NCBI GenBank assembly: GCA_947247005.1
Contig: OX365947.1
Location: 1,936,530-2,000,529, forward strand
Source of the DNA: Spisula solida
Taxonomy: Eukaryota; Mollusca; Bivalvia; Venerida; Mactridae
DNA: 64,000 nucleotides
Reading direction: 5' to 3'
Shown one piece after another: positions 26,801-41,800 of this stretch. The number at the start of each line of letters is the position of its first letter. The stretch's first letter is position 1. The position numbers and the translations under genes are program-made. The notes under the pieces were generated by a model, which ran no database searches, was not told the origin of the DNA, and saw nothing but the letters and a program-made list of their open reading frames with translations.

Positions 26801-29800
26801 AATTAAAACAGACACCATGAATATGTTGTAAATGGGCAGCCAGTAAAAACACATAACATATATATAAAATATATACAACATACAATTAAAACTGATAAGA
26901 ATCGAATTTTGTATTATCTGGGCATAAGAATAAGAAATCGCCAGAAACATAAAGACGCGCTATTTATTTGATCTTGTATATACTTTTGTTTATCATGAGA
27001 AACTGTACACTATCTTTCTATAAACACTTAAGGGCATTCTATAGTGCGATACGGCATGTTTTTAAAAAGCGTTTTTCCTTCAAATTGAACTCTGGTGGAC
27101 ATAACAAACATAGCATTACATTGTACTATATTCAACATTGGAGTAAATCAACAAATACACGTTAATAAAGCGAATTTATCAAAGCATGACAGCACTTGCA
27201 TTGTAAATTTTGCTTGTTCACCCTATCCCTTTAAATGTATTTAATATTTGCCTGAAGGCGTGGTTTAGTGACGCACAGAATAGCACCGACGATGTACCAG
27301 ATATTGACATTTCATGAAAGAAATAAGGAATATATCTCGTAATATCAGGCGAAAATGAATATTTTCGATTGCATAAGGTACATATAAATAGTCTTCGTCA
27401 AATGAGCTAACTTGATCGCTTGAATCTTTTATTTTGTTAGCACTGGCTAACTTCAGTATTATGTATAGGTTATCGATCATATATTAGAATAATAAACGAA
27501 TTAAGTACAAGTGAGCGAAGATTAGATCGTCTGCTATGATATTTTATTGATGGAATTTCAAAATCCTGTGATTTAACAGATGGATGACCAATACATGTAT
27601 AATAATTCATTCTGATCACCTCGGCCGTTATGCAAATTGCAATAGGTATATTTACCGGGGACAAACGGAAATGGCCGATCTTTCACGATTGTACAAAATA
27701 AGTCACCGACTTATTGAAAACAATGATCAGGACACATAATGTATATCGATTATTGGATCATGTAGTTACTGACATACCTGTATAGCACAACTATACATTA
27801 CCAAACTAGGGCGTAAGATTAAGTATGATTATCCTTACGACATGGTAGGGATAGCCACGCCTCATGGTTTGTCGTACATTTACCTTACGACATGGCAGAG
27901 ATAGCCACGCCTCATTGTTTGTCGTACATTTACCTTACGACATGACAGAGATAGCCACGCCTCATGGTTTGTCGTACATTTACCTTACGACATGGCAGAT
28001 ATAGCCACGCCTCATTGTTTGTCGTACATTTACCTTACGACATGGCAGAGGTAGCCACGCCTCATGGTTTGTCGTACATTTACCTTACGACATGGCAGAG
28101 GTAGCCACGCCTCATGGTTTGTCGTACATTTACCTTACGACATGACAGAGATAGCCACGCCTCATTGTTTGTCGTACATTTACCTTACGTCAGGGCAGAG
28201 ATAGCCACGCCTCATGGTTTGTCGTACATTTACCTTACGACAGGGCAGAGATAGCCACGGCTCATGGTTTGTCGTACATTTACCTTACGACATGAAAGAG
28301 GTAGCCACGCCTCATGGTTTGTCGTACATTAATCTTACGTCAGGGCAGAGATAGCCACGCCTCATGGTTTGTCGTACATTTACCTTACGACATGGCAGAG
28401 AAAGCCACGCCTCATTGTTTGTCGTACATTTACCTAATTACGACAGGGCAGAGGTAAAATAAAATATACCAGATTTATATAGCGCCCTTTTCATGCGAAC
28501 GCACGTTCAAAGGCACTTTACATCATTATGTTGGAGCCACAAGGGCGCAGGTGCATCCTCTACCAGTGCAGATACAGCATGATCTGACCAGAGAGACAGA
28601 CTGAGAGAAAGCCCCTGAAGGGAGAGAGAGACATTATATACAGGCATGTCCGGCGCTGCAGAAGTGCGCCTAGCTCTTATTTCGAATAGACAGCCTGGTT
28701 CTTTAATGTGCCCGGTGTATAGCACCGATACACAGCTTCCTGGCACTTCCAGATACTTTGCAGACCACACGGCCAGATATAGCGGGAAATATTATAAATA
28801 TTTCATAAATGTCAAGTTCCGATGCCAGGGATTGAACCCACGACCTCTGGATTGACAGCCCAGTGCGTTACCACTGAGCAAAATCCGCTTAATCACGCCT
28901 TGTGGTAAGTCGGACGTTGTATGTCGGACAATTGAGAGGTTGCGATTCGAACGTGTACGACTACGTGTACGTGTAGCTACCCGTACATGTATAAGTTCAC
29001 GTTGCAATTAAAATTGGCTTGCGAAACATAACGTGTGCGTGTAACATCACATGGCAGTTGTAACATGATTTCTTCGTGAATCGATAATGAGTGTTTATAT
29101 AAACTCAATGAAACCACGGGCGATGGATTATTGAGTTGCGCGTGCATAACCATACCTATGTGACCTAACACACATTATATTTTCGTCTGTCACAGAGTTG
29201 AAAGAACTTGTCTCACAATCTACCTAACACAAACTACATTAATTTGGTATATACATGTAGTATCTATTCCAGGACCCCATGAGTCACCCGACACTTTCTG
29301 TCACATGCATTGTGTGGTACCTAACACTGCTCTATTAGAAAGCAAACACTGTCAGACACAGCCATTCATATGCTACCCAACACTGCTTGGGACTGCCATT
29401 TATTTATTTCCCAGCTCAAAAGGATAGCATAGCAATTTATGACCAAAAAGGGTTACCTAATACTGTTGGAAGCATGGTAACGATTATTCCTGTTAAAGAG
29501 GTTGCCTTATATAGGTAAGATTTGACTGTGAATTGGAGGTTGAATAATGTTCAAGCCAGTGGAATAAGATAGTGGTCTTAATTTTGAGGTTTATGCACTA
29601 TAGAGGTGGTCTTAAGGTGAGGTATTTCATTATAAATTCTAAGTTGTAATAGTGTGAAAGTCATTAACTTCAATCATAAGACACCGTATGGACCAAAAAA
29701 ATATTTATTTTAATTTCTAGGTTGAATAATAGGAACTTTATGAAAATGGCAGTAAAAATGGTCTTAGAAGGGAGGGGTCATCTCACATAATCATTTAAGA

Positions 29801-32800
29801 CACAATAGTACAGTACTATCTCTTTAGAGTAATACCTTTTTGGGGCTGCAAATATTGGACATTGTTTAGAGGTTGTTGTCCTACAGAGTTTGCAAAGAAA
29901 ATAAACAACGACTTAAAGAAGTTTGAATGTGTTGTTATACAGGAGTCATTGCACTACGTAGGTCCACTCGGGAGAGGTTGTACTGTAGTCAAAGACCTTC
30001 ACCCTCTACTGATAATGCCGTCAGCACTCAGCACAGATGTTTGCAAGACCTTAATTGATTAATGATCTATCAAAATCGTTGTCTCAGATTATGACTGTAA
30101 TAGTGAACAAATGGAGTAAAGGTTTGATATACCTGTATTTCACTATAAACAATTGTTTACTTGTTTAAAATAATGGTGTAAAATAGACTAACTTGGTATC
30201 GAACAAAATTGACATCCACATTTTCTGTGCTAAATGCATAATTTTGCTTGGCCTACTCCAGAAGAGGCCCCCAGAAGAGGCTAGTCACTTTAGTGTTTGG
30301 GGGATAGTGCATGATACAGAAGATGCTCCAGTTCCAGAAGCATCCCTGGTTCTTTTACGTGCCGATGTAAAGCATCACACACGGGACCTCGCTTAACGTC
30401 TCGTCCGAAAGACTGTTAGTAAGTTTAGGTATGTTAGGTGGGAAACACTGAAAAGCATTTCACTTTTTGACCGTCTGGAGTAGGGATCGAACCCACACCC
30501 TTCAGATAGGCAGTCAGTAGCCCTTACCACTAGACCACTAGTCCACCTCTTTAAAGCATATAGCAATCTATTGTTATATATATATACCACAGCAAAGTGT
30601 TGTATACGGGATTTATCCAACACTTTTTGTCCATGCTGATTGGCTAGCTACTGAGATCTATGGTCTAACACTTGTTCGAGGAAACACGCTATTGATTCAA
30701 TCTGATTTAAATCATATCCTCAAACCTGCTACACATGACGTAAGGAAGATCAAGTACTTTAGTCAGATTGGCTATTGATTGTCCTTAATTATCGACCAAT
30801 ACTGCCATACGTTCAAGAAACCTGCAAACATGTTTAAGGTGATTCCCAACTCTTCAGTTGATCAGAAGTTTAGAAATCGGTGTAAATAGGTCGTATTGAA
30901 AGCGTCTGACTACCATGATGAAATAGTACGAAAAACTTAAAATTGATGTGTCAGCATGTTCTCATGTCATAAAATCGCGAATTTACTGTAAAGTTATTAC
31001 TATATTATACTATTATAGGCTTCTAAACAATGAAACACCAACACTCGCGAATACTAGCTACAACGTATGTGAAACGTAATATAATGCGCCCACACAAAAT
31101 TGTATCCAAGTTTTAATATTTGTTTAGCAAGCATTCCGACTACTTTAGAGGAATGTTCTTTTGCATTTATTTCGTAAGAATATAGACTAGCTAATGCAAA
31201 AGAGCATGGGTTCATCTTTAAATATACATATTTACAAAAACTAATTATCGCGAACACTGGATACAACGTATTCAAAACGTTTTAATGTATTTTGTTAACT
31301 CTCCTGGTTTTAGACATTTCCGAAATCACTAAAGTGTCAATTAAAAGAAAAAATCTAGCCTAGCAACTGCCATGAAATTTGAAATAAAACTTCTATAATA
31401 GTTACTCTACTGGTTGCATGTACGAAAACAGTATGTTGTTCAACTATTTTTTTTCGTATAACTTAAAAATGATAAATCACATATTTTAAAATATCATTTA
31501 AAAATACATATAACATGCATATTCTAAAACAAACGTTATCGTGTGATTCCGTATATAAGAAATGCGTGCATGCCAAGTTTCATGTAATAAAATGTCAAAC
31601 ATTTTCGGTGAAATGCAAATATTAGTTTTTAGAGGGGTTCCCCAAAATCTAAAAATATCTTGAAAACTAGCCGAGCAAAACTGGTATGGGTTTGCACAAT
31701 CACTATCATGAGTGTGTTCTTCATAAACATCAGGTAATTGATACCTCTTGTACAGAAACAATTAAGAATTGAGAATTACCTTAACAATCACGGGTTTTTG
31801 TCGATATAATCCATGGTTGTACGCTTCGTTTGCGGCATACTAATTCCGTTTAAACACGGGACAATGGAAATCGATTGTACTCGAGTATAGCATTATGAAT
31901 AATTCAGTCCCAACCATGTTTAACAGTTACACATAAATTTAATGGTTAAAACAAACATAGTGTAGTATAGTCGAGAGAATTTGACATGACTCTCGACCTT
32001 TAAATTAGCATAGTTTAACAGCTGATATATTGCCCATAATTATAACCCCGGCTGTATGTTTTCATAAGCGGAGAGAATCACGAAGGCGCTCGGGGTGTTA
32101 TACCAACACAAATCCAAAGGACCGATATTGCACGATTTGCTTGCGGAAATTTATTTATTCAACGCAATTACCTTGTAATATATTCACGCATAAAGGCCAG
32201 GATCATGTCAAATGGGCGGGCTAAAATATTTTTTTTACAGGTCGTCCTTGAATATCCGTGCTGATCCGTTGTCCAATCAGGGTTGTTATTTTAAATAATC
32301 TAAACATTCTAAAGGTTCAATATTGAAAACGCACATGGATTAAATAGCGACAGGGCAAATTGTATCGACAATACTTAATTAGCGTGGGAGTTATATATTG
32401 TCCGATCAGTACTAGTCGCGGTGTCGCGGGCATTGTGTAGGCATACCTAATAATCGCTTGATCAAATTGTTTCATATTTACCTTTGTCGGCTAGATACGA
32501 GTATACATGTTGTATAGCAAGCATGGTGGCGTCCTTGTGAAGAAAATGGTGTGGAGAATATTTCTGTGAAGACGAGATTTTGTTGATTCCACCGGGGACT
32601 GTCGTCGGATGATATCCAGTGTCACTTATCCCGCCGTGTCGGCACTTACCTTCCAGTCTTGTGGGTTGACTTTCTTCCTTTCCTGTGAAACATAACAGAT
32701 TAGAGGTATGTTTATTGTTTATTTTATACACGTTGCCGTTATGTATGAACCATCGTTTGAAGTGCGAAAACCGACTTCAAATGCTAAACGAGTCTACTTC

Positions 32801-35800
32801 CGGTTATCACAATAAGTCATATACATTAAATTGTATTGTGTCATCGGATGTTACTGATGCTTTTGCTCGTAATAAGTCATATAAGTTGAATTGTATAGTA
32901 TCCCAATAAGTCATACAGTGATAAGGTCTATACGCTGTGAATTTATTTTAACTGTTTAAGTCGATTGTGAAACAAGTTTTTCTAACTTATATCAATCACT
33001 TTCGACACTTAACTCCTAATGTTATCCATCGCCATGAGGGTCTGAGAGAAAAGCTTCCAGCTTTCTCTTTATGCTGAGCGTAAAACAACTTAACAAGGGA
33101 ATTACTGGTACTGTTTTTATTGTCGTCTTTGGTATGTCAGAAATATGTGACGATGTCGGCTTGTTGTTTCGATGAGACGTACTGTCTAGACGTGTCGCAG
33201 CGTATAAACGTCATCACTGTATGACTTATTGTGAGACGTTACAATTCAACTTCTTGTATGACTTATTGCGAGCAAAATCACTGATTTACTTATTTTGAGA
33301 TTATACAAATCAACTTCTTGTATGACTTATTGCGAGCAAAAGCACTGATTTACTTATTTTGAGATTATACAAATCAACTTCTTGTATGACTTATTGCGAG
33401 CAAAAGCACTGATTTACTTATTTTGAGATTATACAAATCAACTTCTTGTATGACTAATTGCGAGCAAAAGCACTGTATTACTTATTTGGGAGACTATACA
33501 ATTCAACGTGTAGCCAGGCATTATACTAATCTGGCCCCGATCTCCCTAAACATCTCAATCTGAGTTCAATCTCAACTCAAATTTTGTCGCCTGTCGTTTG
33601 TGGTAGTTTCCAAGCAAAATTGTACTCTAAATTGGTATTACAAAATAGAAACATTATTCTGAGTTTATTACAGCAAAAGTTTGAGAATTCAAGATTCATA
33701 TTTATCTCAAATTCAGACTTGGAAATTATCAAAATCTCAATTTGAGTTGAGATTTCTACTTGAGATGCTTCTGGAGATCGGGGCCTGGTCACATATCTTG
33801 AGGGACGATCTATCAATGTCTCATGTACGAGATTCATGTACAATCTAACTGAAGTTATTCATACATAGTTTTTAGCGTAAAGTTATACTTTTTTATATAA
33901 AATATCAAGTTTTTCAAATTTAACTAAACATTGTACAGAATGTGTTAAACCTTTAAAGCACGGAGAATTTGACATGATCCTGACCTTTATACATGAATAT
34001 ATTACAAGGTTCTTGTGTTGAATATATAAATTTCCGCGAGCAACTCGTGCAATGTCGGTCCTTTAGATGTGTGTTGGTATTACACATCGAGTGTTTTCAT
34101 GATACTTTCCGCTTATGGAAACATACAATAGGGGAAGTAAATTTAGTCAATTTTTCGGCTGTTTAATTATGCTAATATAAGGTCGAGAGTCGTGTCAAGT
34201 TATCCGTGCTACACATTATCGAAACTCTTCTTGATAATTATGTTTAGTCCAGTTAGGATATTGTGACAGTGACGTTGCAGTTTATGTGTACGCAAAAAAT
34301 CAGAACCATTGTCTAAACAGGTAGAGCGAAAATTAATAATGTTAGTTTAGCATTCAAATTATAGTTGTTTGTACAGTATAAAATTTTTATAATTGGTTTT
34401 ACATCGTTATAGAGGACTTGACCGCTGCGTCACTGGATTTTTATCCTGACTGGACTATATAATGTGTCTTTGTTCCAAACAACAAACACGGACATAATTA
34501 TAAGCTTTCGACTTTACTTTTCTACGTCCGATTACAGTTTTCTATTTTGCATGTACATGTATAATATTCAAAATACCGTCAATGGATTAAGTACCGGGTA
34601 TTTCAAATTTTCAATTGTCAATGCACTCTTGTTGTAATGCGATATTTCTAACTTAAATCGGATTTGTAAGTAAACGGAGGGAAAAAAGCTTTACGTTATA
34701 TACATGTTGAAGGATTGTCAGCGTTATCGTTTATTAATCCAACAGTTGTGTAGTACGGAGATTTTGGCATGATCCTCGACCTTCTATTAGCATACTTTAA
34801 TAGCTGATATTGCATATATTTATAACACTGGTTCAAATACAGATGGAGGCACTCGTTTGCCTGTCGTATTTCAACAGAAAACATATAAACCTATACGACC
34901 TTTAGGGAGACTATTCAACTTGTGTGACTCATTGGGAGCAAACGCATCTACAATATGAGGTCACTGTATGCTTTTTGGAAGATTATACAATTCACGTGTT
35001 ATAATTCAGATGGTATTTAAAGTGTGTCGTTTCAAGGCCCCAATACATATTCTACGTTTAGACTTACCATCAATTCTGAGGTATCCACTTGTCAGAAACC
35101 TGTTTGTAATAAGGTTCTGTTGGCACATCGTTCCATAGTTGACTCTGAAATGTGTGTGATTACATTCGTATATTGTTAGTATACATCGATATTTTTCCTT
35201 TCGCTTGATTACTAGTACATAATTATAAGTTATATTTGGTCAAGTCCTACAATTTGATCACTCTCGACACCTCATTTATGATGTTATCCATCGCTAGGAG
35301 GGTTTAAAGAAGAGAATCGTTGTTCCTTCGTTTTTCTTGTCGCCAAGCAATGTAAAATGTATATATATCAAAAATCGTTGGTATGGTGTAGCCTAGGAGC
35401 GCACCAAAGGCGTCCTGCATTCTATGCGGATGCTCTACCACTGCGCTGTCGTGATAGTCGCTTTTTAAAACGTGTGGTTATACTTAGTCTGGCTACCCGA
35501 CTAGACAATATATTTTTTTCAATCAATTATCATAATTTCGTTTTCAATTTAAGGTAGATTTTATTTTGGGCTTGATTATCTTATCTCCTATGTCTGAGGG
35601 TGCAAAGGGAATTAATTTCATGAAAAAGAGTAGACTGAAGAGTTGTCTCCTTTAATTAAACATAGGGTATGTATAGACAGACTAGGTTATACTTTATAAG
35701 TCTGTCGTAAACGATGACAAATTGAGTCTACCGCCCATTCACCGTGTACTAACTAGTACCGTGACACTAAACCAACCAGACGGTTGATTTAGACATTAGA

Positions 35801-38800
35801 GATCGTCCGTCTAAGACATCCTCATACATCAGTGGTTAGTCAAGATCCCAGACTACCGTGTGATATGTGAAGAATACTCTTGTGAACGAGAATGGTCTAG
35901 GAACGCTGAAAAGATAATATTAAGTTGTGTCTTCGATTCCATGCATAGCTACATCAGTCTTACCTAGGATTATGGTACAAGTACACACTAACACGTTTTA
36001 TTAGAGAGGTTGCGAAAGGCAACGTGTAACGTATACGTGTACGTGCATATACTACTTTTGAGTATTTCGTCATCAAGGTATGTGTAATTGCTACAGGTAA
36101 CTGACGAGTGACAGACGAAAATATAATGTGTACTATGTCACACAGGTGTGCACGGGAAACTTAATTATCCATCGCCCGTGGTTTCATTGAGTTTATATAA
36201 ACACCCATTTACCGATATACGAAGAAATCATGTTATAACATGTCGTGTGATGTTACACGCACACGTTGGCTTTCGCAAGCCAATTTTAATTACAACGCGT
36301 ACGTATACATGTACGGGTAGCTACACGTACACGTAGTCGTACACGTTCGCAGCGCAACCTCTCTAATATTGAAGAAAATACAACTACCTGCACGTGCACT
36401 TACCCACATGTCGTGCATGTATTGACGGAAGGAGGAGCCACCGGTATCAGCTGATTACTCGAAATTCCTGTAAAAAGATAAATAATTATATGAAATTGAC
36501 ATTACAAGCATAAAACGTGCATACACTAGGCAATCTTCTACTAGTAACCCCGACCTCTCGTCGGCTGGCTCTAATAGTCTCCAATGTCCATTTTTGAAAA
36601 AAATGAGATTTTTGCACTTTCTGTCTAATTTGATATTGTTCAATGTCCTGTGAAAAAATTACGTCATAATTTCAAGTGCAATGTGGTTTTTGTCAGTAAT
36701 GTATTGCTCAAAGTCCAGTATTTGAACCACTACGTAGCGTGCTTGTTGATGAATGTCCCGGAGATTGGTTACTCTAAGAGCAACTTATACTAAAAAAAAT
36801 AAAGTTGACCAATTGCCGTCCTTTATTTTGTCACGTGATTAACTGAAAAGTTTAATGTTAAGTTGCTCATTGTCCTCTACCAGTCGTTCTTATATGATCC
36901 AATGTCCAGATCAACCAATGAAACCGCGTTATTTCGGTAATATTTTGTCTAAACTCCAGGTGTGCAACTAATAAATCAAAAGTTGCTCAATGTCCCAATT
37001 CGGGATAACACACTTTTTCAAAATGGATGTTTCTACGTCAATTTTAAGGCAGCATAATGAATGCAATGGGAAGAATGAAGCCATAGTACTATATCTACGT
37101 TTTTAAAATCTTAAAATCGGTTGACATAAAGATATTTGACAAAGTCAAATGTTCAAACCTAATTTTCTCCAAAACATTATTTTGGCACTTTGATCACTAT
37201 TAGAACAAACCGACGCTCTATAGGGCTTGTCGAGTACTGTAAAATCACATATTTTCGTGGGTATCAAATTTCGCGGATTTTGATAAAAATGCATTTTTGC
37301 GGGATCGTAAATTCGTGGATTACAGAACATGAAAGGGTAAACCCATCTCTGAATCTTATAGGTCGATTTATCGCGGGGATTAAATTTCGTGATCGAGTTA
37401 AACAACGAAATCAACAAGAATTAAACTCCCCCGAAAAATAATGAATTTACCGTATGTACACACAATCTATGGTTTAGGGGTCATCGTAAAGGTGTAGTTT
37501 AGTGACAGTAGCCCCTCGACAAGTACTTGTACATGCACTAGTGTCAGGTTTCAAGTGTTTGCTTATACTCCAAAGTACACACACGCCTTTAACGTCTAAC
37601 ATGTATGATAAAACATTTCGCGCATCACCGTGCCTTGTACTGACATAAATTGATGTACGAAACAGAGATAATTATCAGAGACCATGTTTGTTAAACGTTT
37701 TCAGTTTAGAACCGAAGGCTGTTCGCTATAACCACTATTGGTAACATCAAAAACAAGTTTGATACATTTGAACATGACCTGAAAGGAGATAAAACTGGTG
37801 GTTTTTGACGACCACAAGGCCAGGGAAAGATCTAGCGGTATTTCTTGACGGTTGGTCTCTCTTAACATATTGCAGTGACCGTGGCCGAGTGGTTAGGGTG
37901 TCGAAGGTTCGAATCCCGGCGGAAGCTTGGTTAGAACTTTTGCGGTCGGTTGATGAGCCGCCAGGTAGTTTAAAAAATAGTTACCGTATCCCAGCGCCTG
38001 CCCGGTAATACGAGAAGGGATTCGGGAGGTACTATTCGCACTAAATATAGGTGTCTCATAAGTCAAATTAGCTGGCCCTTTCAATAGGGGTAACACTATA
38101 ATAGATAGAAAAAATGATCCGAATGGAGAATGAAGCTTGTGGTCTTTGACAACAGGGCTCGTCATAGGTCTAGAGTGGCCATTGAGGTCTTTGATAGCAG
38201 GTGGTCTTTATTACATATTTGACTTTCTTTGAGTTTCTTTTAATCCGAAATATTTTAAGCAAAATTTATTATCTGATGTACACTAAGAGGCACTTATAAC
38301 TGTGCACTTTTCAATTCCTAATAACTTTTTTGTTTGTCAATATTTTTTAACGAAATTTTGTGTAATTGGTTGTTAGTCGACGCACAACGTAATCTAATAT
38401 TTAAATTTTACGGTTCAATGAATATTGCCCATTGGACTGTGAAAACAACAATTTAATGAATTGCACGAGAAAATCGTGAAACAGCGGGAAATAAAATAAT
38501 ACGTGGTAGTTTTCATTAAATGCATTACCCGTTAACCCAATAAAACACAAAATAAAATATGTGTTTAGAATGACGCCATGACGTCGCGTTTATCAACACA
38601 AGCGTCTCAATGTTACTGTTGGAATATAAATAATTTTGGCGTTCCAAAAGTTAAATTATGTGTTATGCAACCATTAAAGCCCCTGTAGATATTTGGAGCC
38701 ATATTCTACCTGACTGTCTATCCTTTCATTGTTAAAATTTGTCAACGTCATTTCTCTGCAATGGCTGGTCCAATTTCAACGTATCTGGATACGTGCGGCA

Positions 38801-41800
38801 TGTTATGCTTGGACAACTGTCACGGAGATTTCCCTCCAAATATGACGTCAATGCGACAACATTGCATAACTTAAACGCACAGAAGGACACGTTGTTAACT
38901 GTTGGAAAACTGTGCGCTTTAAACCGGAGCAGATTCCGTGAATTCACAATTTTACGCAACGCTTAATAATGTGCTAGTGTTTCCTAAATCATGTGTGTTA
39001 TGAAATGAAATGTGCTAAACTATTATCACGCATCTTTTAACTACGCTTACTGCAAATTACAACAAAATATACCCACTACTAAATACTGAGATAGTGAGAT
39101 TTGAGTAAGTGCACAGTTATAAGTGCCTCTAAGTGTACACTTAAGTAGATCATGTTAACCCACTTACCAAGTTGTTTATATATCAAGGTGTTATTTAGCT
39201 CTACCCAGTTTGTGTTGCTATAAAAAGCCGATAACAACAGGAATATCTGTCCTAGTATGTCTCTCGCAGCTTTCTTATTAGACTCCTGTTGGTTCCTCGA
39301 TCTTCTCTTCCCCCATTGCGTCGTCGGTTTCTTCACTGGGACCATTCGCTCGACCCTAGCTGGCACATGTTTCCAACCGTTCAAAACTTTGCCAACCTCA
39401 CTATCAGGTATATCGAGAACCCTGTCGGCTTCACTTTTTGATGCAACTAGTTCACTATCTGTTGGATCTCTAAACACCGTACCTCTAACAGTTGCAAGCA
39501 ATCGCTCTCGTAATGCGAGGAGAAGGCGATGACCTGTTTGTTCCAAAAACAATAAAAGAAAAAAAAACATCTGTTATTATGGCAGCTATAAAGCAAGGCG
39601 AATCAAAGCACTTGCCATTGGTCATGCGTGTCAGTTATTTTGTGTCTAGATTGCTTAACATCCTGGAAGTTGTTTCCAAAACATAGCTTGTATTAGCGTG
39701 CCCAAATATAATACAAGTATGCACATTGCATAGTACAATAAATGTATGCATTACATGGACAGGGGGTTAATAATTATCAAGGGTATTTTTGATAATTTTG
39801 TTCTGGATTTTATTGTCTTATAACAATTATACTGATCATTAAAGAAAATATCATGGTCCTGGTGTGAAATCCAGAGGATGGAACTGTGACTTTAAGACCT
39901 GTCAGGGGTATGTATATTCGACGTAAGAACCTTGTAATGTATTCACGCATAACAGTTAGGATCAGGTCAAAATATCCACACTTGTAGAACAGTCCGTTAG
40001 TACTGAATACGAGGGGTGATCAACAAATACGCGGAAAACTGCTCGTAGTATTTGTTCATGTTCAATTCCTCAATAAACTCCTTTAGTGATTTTGCTGTCG
40101 TATTCATATCGCTTGCTTACAATCAGATGGTCGTAAGTACAAAATCAATATTTTGAGAAAACAAGAAAGAACTGTCGAAAAACTACTCTTTACTTATGGA
40201 AAAACAAGCTTTTTAAATTCATGTTGGTCAACATGAACACTTCCGATTTTGATGAAAATAGCCTCATAAGAAGAGTCATGAGATGCAGATTTCAAATATG
40301 CACGAGTCTTATAAGGTCGTAAGTTGTACTAACAACCTTCTAATTGTAAGCCAGCGATATGACATTATGATTTCCGAAAAATAGACGAATCTGATCAAAC
40401 AAAACAAACAATGCTTGAAATATCACCGAGTACAATTTATCAATACCAACGTACGCGGAAGTTTTTATTTCAGTCAAATCATCTTGACTCGGAAAAACTT
40501 TCCAATTTGACATCTAACATAAAACCACCTCGTTTAATGTCACAAACATTAAAACTTTCGGAGTGCTTAGCCACTTTAAGGTTGATGCCATGTCATGTTT
40601 TCCACGTTTAAGGGCGTCCTGTGGTTAATAAAACTACTCGTTCCACTTAATATTACATGAACATAACTATCTTAATATACCAAGAGGGTTTATTCATAGG
40701 TTGATCACACGGATCAAAGTCATTACCAAGGTGCAATCAGTCAGTTATATCGCTAAATTTCGACACTTTGAAATTTCGATTGCCTCTTGTTTTTTACACT
40801 AAGAACAAAACAACATTAATAATATATCAAGTGCTTTATTGTGCTTAAATTGTACTCGTTTCGGGGTTCTTATCAACTTTATACAAAACACAAATTCATT
40901 TTATCCATATGTTTGAAGCTTTTAAAAGGGTTTCAAAGATAAATTGGATATAGATCTATCGAAAGTAAAAAAAACAAACAGTTGAACATACAGTGGTTCA
41001 GGTTGACCAATCTAGCAGGGATATTAAAAGCCAAATGACCAACAATTACAAATACAAATACGAACACAAACAGCAACTGACAGGGGCACAGGTAACTGAT
41101 TAGCTAATTGCGACGCATGCAGCCCAGGTAACTGTATCAATAATAAACAGTATTTTTTAAAATAAAATTTATACATTCTTTACTCTTTATTAATGATACA
41201 GTTACCTGTGGACAAGTGCTGCATGCGTCTCAAGGGTCATTTTGATATGATCCTACTTAATATGTAGGGCGTGTGCGCTATATGCTTGTGGTCTGTGGGT
41301 TTTGTGTTTTCAGTTGTCTGTGCTAGACTGTTTCGGTTGAGTGCTGCCTTCTATGTCCGATTAATTTCATTTCGTTATCTTTAAATAATAATTAATGAAC
41401 TGAGGAAAATAACCCGCAAACCCAAAGTGACAGTCATATAGATTTTAAAAGTGCTTAAAGTCCCATTGTGCCTTAAACGGTTATTTCCAAAAAGCAATAA
41501 CTTGGCAACCTATCTGCAAAATGATTCATTTAAGCATTTTAGTTGAGCCCAAAAGGTGGCAAACACCATAAGATGGAACAAAACAAAGTTAAGCCTCCAT
41601 TTGGTTTGTAAACAAAATAACGAAATGTAAACAATAAATGCATAATTTATAGTCTAAGGGGAGCAACTCTCGCAAAATTAGTATTTTGTCATCCATACAT
41701 TTTACTAAATGTGATTTTTGGCTTACTATATTGATAGACATAGCTAACATTCTGTCGTTAAGTATTAGTCATTTCTAAAATAAATCCCAATTCTTTGTAT

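Noticed and set aside
27832..28455. CRISPR-like array
   Set aside because: The whole 50-bp unit repeats with no unique spacers; eukaryotic minisatellite.
29862..30062. 66-codon frame in intron 6
   Set aside because: No recognisable motif, no splice context, single copy.
25698..32481. Missing VWA exon with an intact DxSxS motif
   Set aside because: I looked through the minus-strand frames of intron 6 and found none, but a short exon could escape reading by eye.
38739..38966. Overlapping 75-codon frames on both strands
   Set aside because: No similarity recognised and complementary openness suggests chance.
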